Source of the DNA: Bacilli bacterium
Lineage (GTDB): Bacteria; Bacillota_I; Bacilli_A; RF39; UBA660
Direction: 5' to 3'
Assembly (NCBI GenBank): GCA_007116525.1
Contig: SKIH01000037.1
Span: forward strand, 1-5,775
DNA: 5,775 nucleotides
The notes under the pieces were generated by a model. It was given only the letters and a program-made list of their open reading frames with translations, was not told the DNA's origin and ran no database searches. The translations under genes were made by a program, and so were the position numbers. Every line of letters starts with the position of its first letter. Within the stretch, counting starts at the first letter, position 1. Shown here in pieces: positions 1 to 4,923 of this stretch.

Positions 1-189
1 GGTGTATATAAATTATTTACTAATGATGACTTTGCTTCTACAAACGAAAACAAAATAGAAGATGCAGAAGAAGAAATCGTTGAAAAAACAGATGAAAAGA
101 CTGTAGTTAAAGAAGAAGTTGAAACATTTGATCTTGGTGAGATTGATGAGCAAATAATGACAATTGATGACTTTTTAGACGAGGTATAA
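1..189 (+). CDS. C-terminal fragment of an unidentified acidic-tailed protein (5' end outside window)
   Basis: An open frame runs from the first base to a TAA at 187-189, giving 62 residues of a protein whose start is outside the window. The visible part begins GVYKLFTNDDF and continues as a low-complexity acidic stretch rich in Glu, Lys, Asp and Val, ending MTIDDFLDEV. No catalytic motif, membrane segment or family signature is visible, so no function is assigned. The stop is one base before the rsmD start, and the rsmD SD (GAGG at 181-184) lies inside its last codons, so the two genes are probably cotranscribed and translationally coupled. An acidic linker ending in a short conserved-looking tail may be a docking segment for a partner protein, but that is inference. 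Confidence 0.75.
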   Translation, partial: GVYKLFTNDDFASTNENKIEDAEEEIVEKTDEKTVVKEEVETFDLGEIDEQIMTIDDFLDEV

Positions 190-190
190 T

Positions 191-733
191 ATGAGAGTTG
201 TTAGTGGTAAATATAAAGGTAGATTATTAAAAGGTTATAATGAGAAAACTACTAGGCCAACTACTGATAAAGTGAAAGAGGCGGTTTTCTCAATGATAAG
301 GCCTTACTTAAATGAGTCTGTTTGTCTTGATCTATTTGCAGGTACTGGTTCACTTGGGATAGAAGCACTTTCTAATTATGCTAGTTATTGTTATTTTGTT
401 GAGAAAAGTATTTCTATGAAAAAGATATTACAAGAAAACATAGCACAAATTAATGATGAATCAAATCATGAGATTATCAACGATACTTATGGAAAGGCTC
501 TTAATTATTTTTCTAATAATAATATTAAATTTGATATTGTATTTTTAGATCCGCCATATGATAAAAATTATATTAGTGATTGTTTAGTTAAGTTTGATGA
601 ATTAAATTTATTAAATGATGGTGCTATTGTAGTTTGCGAATTTGATAATGAAAAGTTTAACAATAGTAAATATGATTTATTAAAAGAGAAAAAATATGGA
701 AATATTAAAGTAAATGTACTAAAAAAGAAGTGA
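191..733 (+). CDS. rsmD: 16S rRNA (guanine(966)-N2)-methyltransferase RsmD
   Basis: RsmD is the SAM-dependent methyltransferase that makes m2G966 in helix 31 of 16S rRNA, acting on the assembling 30S subunit. The 180-residue length is normal for the family. The N-terminus MRVVSGKYKGR is followed by the family motif TRPTTDKVKEAVF at residues 21-33, which contacts RNA. The SAM-binding motif LDLFAGTGSLG lies at 46-56 and the catalytic DPPY at 120-123, preceded by hydrophobic FDIVFL. The ATG at 191 has a GAGG SD at 181-184 inside the upstream gene, so it is likely expressed by coupling to that gene. The last three Lys codons and the stop form part of a terminator hairpin, which ends this operon. 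The family assignment is firm; the exact guanine modified is inferred from the family. Confidence 0.96.
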   Translation: MRVVSGKYKGRLLKGYNEKTTRPTTDKVKEAVFSMIRPYLNESVCLDLFAGTGSLGIEALSNYASYCYFVEKSISMKKILQENIAQINDESNHEIINDTYGKALNYFSNNNIKFDIVFLDPPYDKNYISDCLVKFDELNLLNDGAIVVCEFDNEKFNNSKYDLLKEKKYGNIKVNVLKKK

Positions 734-747
734 GGGCTTCTTTTTTT
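721..747 (+). terminator. Rho-independent terminator overlapping the rsmD stop codon
   Basis: AAAAAAGAAG (721-730) pairs perfectly with CTTCTTTTTT (737-746) around a 6-nt loop TGAGGG that starts with the rsmD stop codon, and a T run follows. The stem is mostly A-T, so it may be leaky. The left arm is coding sequence (Lys-Lys-Lys), so the terminator was built into the gene's 3' end. Confidence 0.75.
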
Positions 748-758
748 ATTTGAAGGAT

Positions 759-764
759 TATAAT
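759..764 (+). promoter_or_regulatory. Possible -10 element for the transporter/peptide cassette
   Basis: A consensus TATAAT lies just downstream of the rsmD terminator, about 23 nt upstream of the SD at 787. The region 15-18 nt upstream is the T-rich arm of the terminator, and no convincing -35 box is visible there. TTGAAG at 750-755 is a -35-like alternative but lacks a good -10 partner. In an AT-rich genome a lone TATAAT is weak evidence; position between terminator and gene is the main support. Confidence 0.4.
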
Positions 765-786
765 TTGTTTGGTTGTATGTTTAGAT

Positions 787-796
787 AAGGAGGTGA
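787..796 (+). promoter_or_regulatory. Strong Shine-Dalgarno site that fixes an ATT start at 803
   Basis: AAGGAGGTGA is a near-perfect anti-SD match. Its GGAGG core ends 9 nt before ATT at 803. It lies 67 nt before the first in-frame ATG at 860, too far to serve that codon. An in-frame TGA at 794-796 bounds the frame, so translation must start after 796, and ATT 803 is the only codon at normal SD distance that keeps the conserved peptidase N-terminus. Confidence 0.8.
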
Positions 797-802
797 GATA
801 AT

Positions 803-2827
803 ATTTATCCTTTCACTAAACAAGAAGGAATAAAAGATTGTGGTGCTTGCTCTATTTCAATGATAGTTAAATATTACGATGGTTATATAAACTTGTATAG
901 ATTATTTTATTTAACGAAGACTAATAGAGAAGGAACAAATGCACTTAATATAGTTAATGCTTTAAAAGAACTAGGTTTTAGTTCAGAAGGTGTTTATATA
1001 GAAAACAAAGACATTGATAACAAAGATATAAAACTCCCTTGTATAGCGCATGTAATACTAAATAAATCATATATGCATTATATTGTGATATATAAAATAG
1101 ATTATAAAAATAAAAGTCTTGTAATTGCTGATCCTGCAGACAAAATTAAAAAGATATCATTTAATGAGTTTGTAAAAATATGGACTGGCAATTTAATTTT
1201 CACCCATCCCTTGAGAAAAATTGAAAAACAAAAAAACGCTAGTTTTATTAACTATATTTTAAAGACTTTTAAATCAAATAAGTTACTAGCGATTAATATA
1301 TTTATCATATCTTTGTTAGTTACAATATATGGACTTTTTTCAGTATTCATTATAAGAAGTCTTTTGGATAATTATACAGGTAATAATTATAATAATATTG
1401 TTATGTTTTTTGCTCTTATCTTTTTTATGAAGGCTATATTAGATTTATTTAGAGTTAGGGTTTTAATATATTTCAAAAAAATTATTGACTCTGAAATAAC
1501 TATTACATCTTTTTCAAATATTATCGATCTTCCTTATTTGTATTATAAAAACCACACTAGTGGAGAAATAAACTCTAAAGTTAACGATATAGAAAATATT
1601 AAGAACTTTATTAGTAAATTGTTTATGAGTTTATTTGTTGATTTGTTATTACTTTTTATTAGTTTTGTATTATTGTTTAGTATTAATAAAACTTTAAGTT
1701 TGCTTATAATGTTAGTGTTTACGTTTTATTCGATATCACTTATGATGTTTAAAAAAACTTTTTTAAATCACATAGAAAATGTTAGGATAAAAAAAGCGTT
1801 AATAAATTCTAAAATGATTGAATATATCAATAACTTTGAAACTATTAGAAGTTTAAAAATTGAAAAAAACATTAAAAATAACTTCAAAGAAGAATATGAC
1901 AAATATTTGGATGGAGTATTTCATCTTGAGAAAAGTTATAGTTTGCAAAACTTAATTAGAGGTTTAATAGATGATTACGGGTTTTTAATGTTAATGGTAG
2001 TAGCAATTATGCTTCTTAGAGTAAACAAAATCGAGATGCTAGATATATTAGTATTTAGTAGTATGTTTTATTATTTTCAAGTACCATTAAAGAGCTTGTT
2101 TGATTTAGATTTTGGTTACAAAGAAGCAGCGAGTTCATACCGTAAGATAAGTGCTTTTAATTATCATCTGGAAAAAGAAAACGGGCTTTGTTTAGAGAAA
2201 ATTAATAGTATTAGTGTTGTCGATTTTTCATACAAATATAAAACTGATAATTTAGCAACACTAAATTTTAATATTAATGAAAAGGAAAAGGTAATTATCA
2301 ATGGTAAATCCGGAACAGGCAAGTCTACTTTTTTAAATTGTTTGTTTAAAAACATTAAGTCTACTAACAATCAAATTTTAATAAATGACAGATGTATTAA
2401 TGATTATTTGAGTAAATCAATCAAGGAAAAAATAACATATATATCACAGGATGAAAAATTGTTCTCAGACACTATTTATAATAATGTTATTTGCTCTAGA
2501 TCATATGGACCCAAAGATGTAAAAAGAGTATCAAGTATGTGTCTGGTTGATGAGATTGTAAGTAAGAGTAACTTAGGTTATAACTACTTAATTGAAGAAG
2601 GCGGGTTTAACATTTCTTCAGGCGAAGCAGCTAGAATAGTATTAGCTAGAGCATTGATTGATACTAAGGATATAATTGTTATAGATGAAGGTTTTAGTAA
2701 CATCGATATTGAAAAAGAGAGAATTATTTTAACTAATATTATTAATGCTTACAAAAATAAGATAATAATACTTGTAACTCATAGAATGAGTAATACCGAT
2801 TTGTTTGATAAGGTGATAGAACTATGA
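803..2827 (+). CDS. Peptidase-containing ABC transporter (C39 peptidase, bacteriocin/peptide exporter), ATT start
   Basis: From ATT 803 the product has 674 residues, slightly short for this family (about 700-720). It is a PCAT-type exporter, which cleaves leaders after Gly-Gly in the cytoplasm and exports the cores. The C39 domain fills about residues 1-125. It begins YPFTKQEGIKDCGACS, with oxyanion-hole Gln7, catalytic Cys13, His92 in MHYIVI and Asp110 in ADPAD. About six membrane segments follow, near 160-184, 198-216, 274-292, 298-316, 394-407 and 412-425. The ATPase domain has Walker A GKSGTGKS at 501-508, Q-loop Gln549, Walker B IIVIDE at 624-629, D-loop SNID at 632-635 and H-loop His660. 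Its signature is NISSGEA (603-609) rather than LSGGQ. The first ATG (860) would delete Gln7 and Cys13. Its stop overlaps the next gene as ATGA, and the downstream double-glycine peptides are the likely substrates. Confidence 0.93.
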   Translation: MYPFTKQEGIKDCGACSISMIVKYYDGYINLYRLFYLTKTNREGTNALNIVNALKELGFSSEGVYIENKDIDNKDIKLPCIAHVILNKSYMHYIVIYKIDYKNKSLVIADPADKIKKISFNEFVKIWTGNLIFTHPLRKIEKQKNASFINYILKTFKSNKLLAINIFIISLLVTIYGLFSVFIIRSLLDNYTGNNYNNIVMFFALIFFMKAILDLFRVRVLIYFKKIIDSEITITSFSNIIDLPYLYYKNHTSGEINSKVNDIENIKNFISKLFMSLFVDLLLLFISFVLLFSINKTLSLLIMLVFTFYSISLMMFKKTFLNHIENVRIKKALINSKMIEYINNFETIRSLKIEKNIKNNFKEEYDKYLDGVFHLEKSYSLQNLIRGLIDDYGFLMLMVVAIMLLRVNKIEMLDILVFSSMFYYFQVPLKSLFDLDFGYKEAASSYRKISAFNYHLEKENGLCLEKINSISVVDFSYKYKTDNLATLNFNINEKEKVIINGKSGTGKSTFLNCLFKNIKSTNNQILINDRCINDYLSKSIKEKITYISQDEKLFSDTIYNNVICSRSYGPKDVKRVSSMCLVDEIVSKSNLGYNYLIEEGGFNISSGEAARIVLARALIDTKDIIVIDEGFSNIDIEKERIILTNIINAYKNKIIILVTHRMSNTDLFDKVIEL

Positions 2828-2922
2828 TAAAAAAAATATGCTTATTAACAATAGTTTTAATTATTATAACTGTGGTTTTTATTATCGTGTACAAAAATAT
2901 TATATTAAATTATATTTTGTAG
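2824..2922 (+). CDS. 32-residue single-span membrane peptide, unknown function
   Basis: This small gene overlaps the transporter stop (ATGA at 2824-2827) and has an SD, AAGGTGAT, at 2810-2817. The product starts MIKKICLLTIVLIII, continues as one membrane helix to about residue 23, and ends KNIILNYIL. The Lys pair at 3-4 predicts a cytoplasmic N-terminus. There is no double-glycine motif, so it is probably not a transporter substrate. Position and coupling to the transporter suggest an accessory subunit or immunity peptide; neither can be shown from sequence. No family is recognised. The TAG stop is fused to the SD of the next micro-gene. Confidence 0.7.
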   Translation: MIKKICLLTIVLIIITVVFIIVYKNIILNYIL

Positions 2923-2931
2923 GAGGTAATT

Positions 2932-2982
2932 ATGTTTTTTGTTATGTTAAAAACATTGTTAGGACTATTATTTATTTTATAG
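2932..2982 (+). CDS. 16-residue hydrophobic micro-ORF with a strong SD
   Basis: The frame encodes MFFVMLKTLLGLLFIL and ends in TAG. It has an excellent SD, AGGAGGT at 2921-2927, 4 nt before the ATG, and its own stop is fused to the SD of the first leader-peptide gene. The product is almost wholly hydrophobic with one Lys and is just long enough to sit in or across a membrane. It could be a leaderless membrane-active peptide, a tiny immunity or assembly peptide, or a translational relay keeping ribosomes moving to the next gene. Coding evidence is the SD, spacing and tight packing only, since 16 codons are too few for statistics. Confidence 0.5.
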   Translation: MFFVMLKTLLGLLFIL

Positions 2983-2991
2983 GAGGTATAA

Positions 2992-3132
2992 ATGAGAGTT
3001 TTAAAAGAGAAAGAATTAATGGAAATATCCGGTGGATTTTTCAGCGCAGCGAAAGTTCTTGGAATAATAGGGGCGGTAACATTTGTAATAGGTGTTATAG
3101 ATGGTTTTGTAAGACCGCTTAGGTGTAACTAA
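2992..3132 (+). CDS. Double-glycine leader peptide 1 (putative bacteriocin or signal precursor)
   Basis: This 46-residue precursor has a textbook leader MRVLKEKELMEISGG, with Leu -12, Glu -8, Leu -7, Ile -4 and Gly-Gly at -2/-1, the pattern recognised by C39 peptidase transporters. Cleavage would release a 31-residue core starting FFSAAKVLG and ending GVIDGFVRPLRCN. The core is hydrophobic, Gly-rich and cationic at its end, with a GxxxG motif (GVIDG) and a single Cys two residues from the C-terminus. These traits fit a class IIb-like bacteriocin subunit, but a signalling peptide is not excluded. The SD AGGAGGT at 2981-2987 is 4 nt before the ATG. The stop shares one base with the next start (TAATG). 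No named family is recognised in the core. Confidence 0.85.
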   Translation: MRVLKEKELMEISGGFFSAAKVLGIIGAVTFVIGVIDGFVRPLRCN

Positions 3133-3299
3133 TGAGAAGATTAAATGAACAAAATTTAATTATGATTGAAGGCGGGTTTAGTTTATCTGGTTCAATGTTA
3201 ACTTCAATTGTAAGAGGCATTTCAACAGTTTTAGATGCTGGTAGAAGTTTAGGCTCTTCTATTAGAAGAATTTATACTGGGAATTTATGCGACTTTTAA
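3132..3299 (+). CDS. Double-glycine leader peptide 2 (putative bacteriocin or signal precursor)
   Basis: This 55-residue precursor has leader MRRLNEQNLIMIEGG, with Leu -12, Leu -7, Ile -4 and Gly-Gly at -2/-1; Asn replaces Glu at -8. The predicted 40-residue core starts FSLSGSMLTSIVRG, contains the GxxxG motif in AGRSLGSSIRR and ends YTGNLCDF. It is cationic and amphipathic with a single Cys near the end. The gene overlaps leader peptide 1 by one base, and its SD AGGTG (3121-3125) lies inside the Arg-Cys codons of that gene, so the two are translationally coupled. Coupled production of two GxxxG-bearing cores fits a two-peptide (class IIb-like) bacteriocin. Activity is inferred; processing by the upstream transporter is well supported by the leader. 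Confidence 0.85.
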   Translation: MRRLNEQNLIMIEGGFSLSGSMLTSIVRGISTVLDAGRSLGSSIRRIYTGNLCDF

Positions 3300-3415
3300 T
3301 AAAAAAATATTACAAAGAAGCAGTACTTATTTTGTCATTGCCGATAATATTTGTTTTATTACAAGTGTTATTAAATTTAGGTAGAATTTTAGGATCTTTC
3401 GCAAGATGCATATAA
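3287..3415 (+). CDS. 42-residue leaderless membrane peptide with a bacteriocin-like C-terminus (candidate immunity peptide)
   Basis: The ATG lies inside the end of leader peptide 2, a 13-nt overlap, with only a weak GGGA SD at 3279-3282, so translation is probably coupled. The product has a basic N-terminus MRLLIKKYYKE, one membrane span at about residues 12-31, and ends NLGRILGSFARCI. That tail closely resembles AGRSLGSSIRR of peptide 2: both contain GRxLGS, then Arg, then Cys. No double-glycine leader is present, so it should stay in the membrane with the tail outside by the positive-inside rule. A small cationic membrane protein at the end of such an operon is typical of immunity proteins, and tail mimicry would suit pairing with the cores; this is inference. 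A leaderless active peptide is the alternative. Confidence 0.75.
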   Translation: MRLLIKKYYKEAVLILSLPIIFVLLQVLLNLGRILGSFARCI

Positions 3416-3444
3416 AAGTAGATATAAATTATCTACTTTTTTTC
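3414..3444 (+). terminator. Rho-independent terminator ending the peptide cassette
   Basis: AAAAGTAGAT (3414-3423) pairs perfectly with ATCTACTTTT (3431-3440), one further A-T pair extends it, and the loop is TAAAT. A run of T continues to 3443. The left arm begins at the stop codon of the 42-residue peptide. This hairpin marks the 3' boundary of the transporter/peptide cassette. Confidence 0.85.
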
Positions 3445-3451
3445 TTATTTA

Positions 3452-3460
3452 TGATATGAT
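3452..3460 (+). promoter_or_regulatory. Possible extended -10 promoter for the TM2 gene
   Basis: TGATATGAT is an extended -10 (TGn plus TATGAT) just after the cassette terminator and about 22 nt before the TM2 gene start. It resembles the clear TGATATAAT at rpsU in this window. The -35 region overlaps the terminator arm and is not recognisable, so the call rests on the -10 and its position. Confidence 0.4.
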
Positions 3461-3481
3461 ATTTTATAGGAGGTGCATCAA

Positions 3482-3814
3482 ATGTATTGTTCAAACTGTG
3501 GAAATAAACTAGAGGACCATCAAGATGTATGTTTAAGTTGTGGTAAAGTTAAAAATAAAGAGAAAGTTAATATTAGTGATGCTAATGCTAAATCAAAAAT
3601 AGTGGCAGGATTGCTAGGTATTTTTGTTGGTTATTTTGGTATTCATAACTTTTACTTAGGTTATAACGAAAAAGGAGTAGCACAACTTTTACTTACTGTA
3701 TTAAGCTGTGGATTCTTATCACCTATAACAGGTATTTGGGGTTTAATTGAAGGTGTTTTAATTTTAACGGGTTCTATCGACAGAGATGCTAATGGTGTTT
3801 TATTAAAAGATTAA
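3482..3814 (+). CDS. Zinc-ribbon plus TM2-domain membrane protein
   Basis: The 110-residue product starts with a zinc ribbon, MYCSNCGNKL then CLSCG, with metal-ligand cysteines at 3, 6, 17 and 20. A polar linker with KVKNKEKVN follows, and residues 40-97 form a TM2 domain. That domain has the hallmark GIHNFYLG (53-60), the Gly-rich first helix and a second helix from GIWGLIEGVLIL. TM2 proteins are small two-helix membrane proteins whose function in bacteria is poorly defined. ATG 3482 is chosen because AGGAGGTG (3468-3475) gives 8-nt spacing; an in-frame GTG at 3473 lies inside that SD and cannot be the start. The gene's end overlaps the DUF2752 gene by about 13 nt, suggesting coupled expression and perhaps a membrane pair. 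Confidence 0.9.
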   Translation: MYCSNCGNKLEDHQDVCLSCGKVKNKEKVNISDANAKSKIVAGLLGIFVGYFGIHNFYLGYNEKGVAQLLLTVLSCGFLSPITGIWGLIEGVLILTGSIDRDANGVLLKD

Positions 3815-4161
3815 AAAACTTTGGGTTTATTTTTTTAATCTTCTCATCATTTATATTTTTCAAAAGCACATCATCAAATGAGTGTTTATTTCAGTCTTTA
3901 TTTAATTTCCCGTGTCCAGCATGTGGTATGAGAAGGGCGTATGATAGTTTAATGTCTTTTGATATTATAGAATCTTTTAAAAGTAATATTCTTTTAATAC
4001 CTATTTTCATTTTAACTATTTTAGTAATTGTATTTTTAGTCAAAGATATTATTAAAGATGAAGATAATACTGTTAATAAAATAAAGTATATATTAAACAA
4101 ATATTATTTAGTTATTTTAATACTAATTATAATATCTTATATTATAAATATTTTAATTTGA
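3802..4161 (+). CDS. DUF2752 membrane protein with no standard start codon
   Basis: The open frame runs from after TAA 3790-3792 to TGA 4159-4161. It has the DUF2752 signature FPCPACGMRRAYDSL (residues 36-50 counted from ATT 3802), including the paired cysteines and the polar helix start, and two to three membrane segments. No in-frame ATG, GTG or TTG precedes this motif. The first ATG, 3928, is the Met inside CGMRRAY, so starting there would lose the CPxC and the first helix. ATT 3802 gives 119 residues with a sensible N-terminus (KRLKNFGFIFLIF) and a 13-nt overlap with the TM2 gene; ATT 3829 is a second option. No strong SD is seen, only GGTG at 3794-3797, so coupling to TM2 or a -1 frameshift could feed it. 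Function unknown. The start is uncertain; the frame is not. Confidence 0.75.
   Translation: MKRLKNFGFIFLIFSSFIFFKSTSSNECLFQSLFNFPCPACGMRRAYDSLMSFDIIESFKSNILLIPIFILTILVIVFLVKDIIKDEDNTVNKIKYILNKYYLVILILIIISYIINILI
3808..3841 (+). terminator. A-T hairpin at the end of the TM2 gene (possible weak terminator)
   Basis: AGATTAAAAAA (3808-3818) can pair with TTTTTTAATCT (3831-3841), and a shorter alternative pairs AAAC with GTTT inside it. The hairpin spans the TM2 stop codon. It lies inside the DUF2752 frame, so it may be a leaky attenuator or translational control element rather than a full stop. An all A-T stem of this kind can arise by chance in such DNA. Confidence 0.35.
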
Positions 4162-4184
4162 AAGATTTATATCTTTCTTTTTTT
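4160..4184 (+). terminator. Rho-independent terminator after the DUF2752 gene
   Basis: GAAAGAT (4160-4166) pairs with ATCTTTC (4171-4177) around a TTAT loop, followed by seven T residues. It begins within the DUF2752 stop codon and ends just before the rpsU promoter. Confidence 0.8.
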
Positions 4185-4194
4185 ATTCTTTTTG

Positions 4195-4223
4195 TTGCAC
4201 CCCAAGGATTAAAGTGATATAAT
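4195..4223 (+). promoter_or_regulatory. Strong promoter for rpsU-yqeY
   Basis: TTGCAC (4195-4200), a 17-nt spacer and TATAAT (4218-4223) form a near-consensus housekeeping promoter. TG at 4215-4216 makes it an extended -10. It sits directly after a terminator and gives a leader of about 20-25 nt before rpsU, as expected for a highly expressed ribosomal gene. Confidence 0.88.
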
Positions 4224-4251
4224 GTTTTTTGAAAGAGGGAGGTGTATTTAT

Positions 4252-4443
4252 ATGACAAAGGTAGTTGTTAGAAACGGTAATGTTGACAATGCTCTTAAAA
4301 TGCTTAAGCAAAAAAATGCGAAAAACGGCCTCCAAAAAGCGGTAAAAGAAAAATCTCATTATGAGAAACCAGGTATTAAAAAAAGAAATGCTAAGAAAGA
4401 AGCTATTAAAAATAGTAAGAAAAAGCAAAAAAGAGATAGATAA
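4252..4443 (+). CDS. rpsU: 30S ribosomal protein S21
   Basis: S21 is a small basic protein of the 30S platform, near the 3' end of 16S rRNA and the anti-SD. The 63-residue product starts MTKVVVRNGNVDNALKMLKQ and has the family's YEKPGIKKR core at about residues 42-50. The tail is strongly basic, rich in Lys and Arg, and mostly helical. Length is normal for the family. ATG 4252 is chosen for its GGGAGGTG SD at 4237-4244; an earlier in-frame ATG at 4222 overlaps the promoter -10 and would precede transcription. It is first in an operon with yqeY, separated by a terminator-like hairpin that should make rpsU mRNA more abundant. Confidence 0.96.
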   Translation: MTKVVVRNGNVDNALKMLKQKNAKNGLQKAVKEKSHYEKPGIKKRNAKKEAIKNSKKKQKRDR

Positions 4444-4465
4444 AGCCAAATATTGGCTTTTCTTT
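4442..4465 (+). terminator. Internal terminator or attenuator between rpsU and yqeY
   Basis: AAAGCCAA (4442-4449) pairs perfectly with TTGGCTTT (4453-4460) around an ATA loop, followed by TCTTTT. The left arm includes part of the rpsU stop codon. No separate promoter is visible in the 17 nt between hairpin and yqeY start, so yqeY should depend on read-through. Confidence 0.8.
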
Positions 4466-4482
4466 TGTAAGGAAGTGAATTT

Positions 4483-4923
4483 ATGAAAAATAAAATAACT
4501 GAAGATATTAAAGTAGCGATGAGAAACAAAGATAAAGAGAAACTAGCAGTCTTACGTGGTGTTAAGGGTGCTATTCAAATGAAAGAATTAGACTTAAAAA
4601 AAGAGTTAGATGATTCTGAAGTTACTGCTATTATTTCAAAAGAAATAAAAAGCAGAAATGAATCTATTTCTGAGTTTAAAAAAGGGAATAGAGATGATCT
4701 TATTTTAAAAACACAAAGCGAAATAAATATTTTAAATGAATATATGCCTGAACTTATGAGTGAAGAGGAAATATCTAATATTGTAGAAGGTGCAATTAAA
4801 GAGCTTAATCCTACTATGAAAGATATGGGTAGAGTAATGGGATATGTTACTCCTAAGGTTAAAGGGAAAGCAGATATGGGTCTAGTATCTAAAGTTGTTA
4901 AAGAAAAATTAAGTCAATTATAA
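4483..4923 (+). CDS. yqeY: YqeY family protein (GatB/YqeY domain)
   Basis: The 146-residue product matches the usual YqeY length (about 148). It has an N-terminal helical domain beginning MKNKITEDIKVAMRNKDK, the linker LNEYMPELMSEEEI at about residues 84-97, and the conserved C-terminal block DMGRVMGYVTPKVKGKADMG around 114-133. That block resembles the tRNA-binding tail domain of the GatB amidotransferase subunit. The family is proposed to bind tRNA or assist in aminoacyl-tRNA amidation, but its role is not settled. ATG 4483 has SD AAGGAAGTG at 4469-4477. It is linked to rpsU, an arrangement common in Bacillota and consistent with a translation-related job. A 12-bp hairpin follows the stop codon. 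Confidence 0.95.
   Translation: MKNKITEDIKVAMRNKDKEKLAVLRGVKGAIQMKELDLKKELDDSEVTAIISKEIKSRNESISEFKKGNRDDLILKTQSEINILNEYMPELMSEEEISNIVEGAIKELNPTMKDMGRVMGYVTPKVKGKADMGLVSKVVKEKLSQL

Noticed and set aside
2164..2370. 68-codon minus-strand frame inside the exporter
   Set aside because: Antisense to the Walker A region of a clearly coding ATPase domain; no independent signals.
860..2827. Exporter starting at ATG 860
   Set aside because: This would remove the catalytic Cys and the oxyanion Gln, leaves 67 nt between the SD and the start, and begins inside a conserved helix.
2838..3122. 94-codon plus-strand frame across the micro-gene region
   Set aside because: It runs out of frame through the micro-genes, has no SD at its start, and its product is Tyr/Asn/Arg-rich without motifs. 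The alternative frames have SD sites, tight spacing and double-glycine leaders.
3891..4100. 69-codon minus-strand frame opposite the DUF2752 gene
   Set aside because: No SD or promoter, and the plus strand has a recognisable CPxCG family motif in the same place.
4183..4449. 88-codon minus-strand frame opposite rpsU
   Set aside because: It is the antisense shadow of the Lys-rich rpsU gene, giving a Phe/Leu-rich product, and it covers the rpsU promoter and both terminators.
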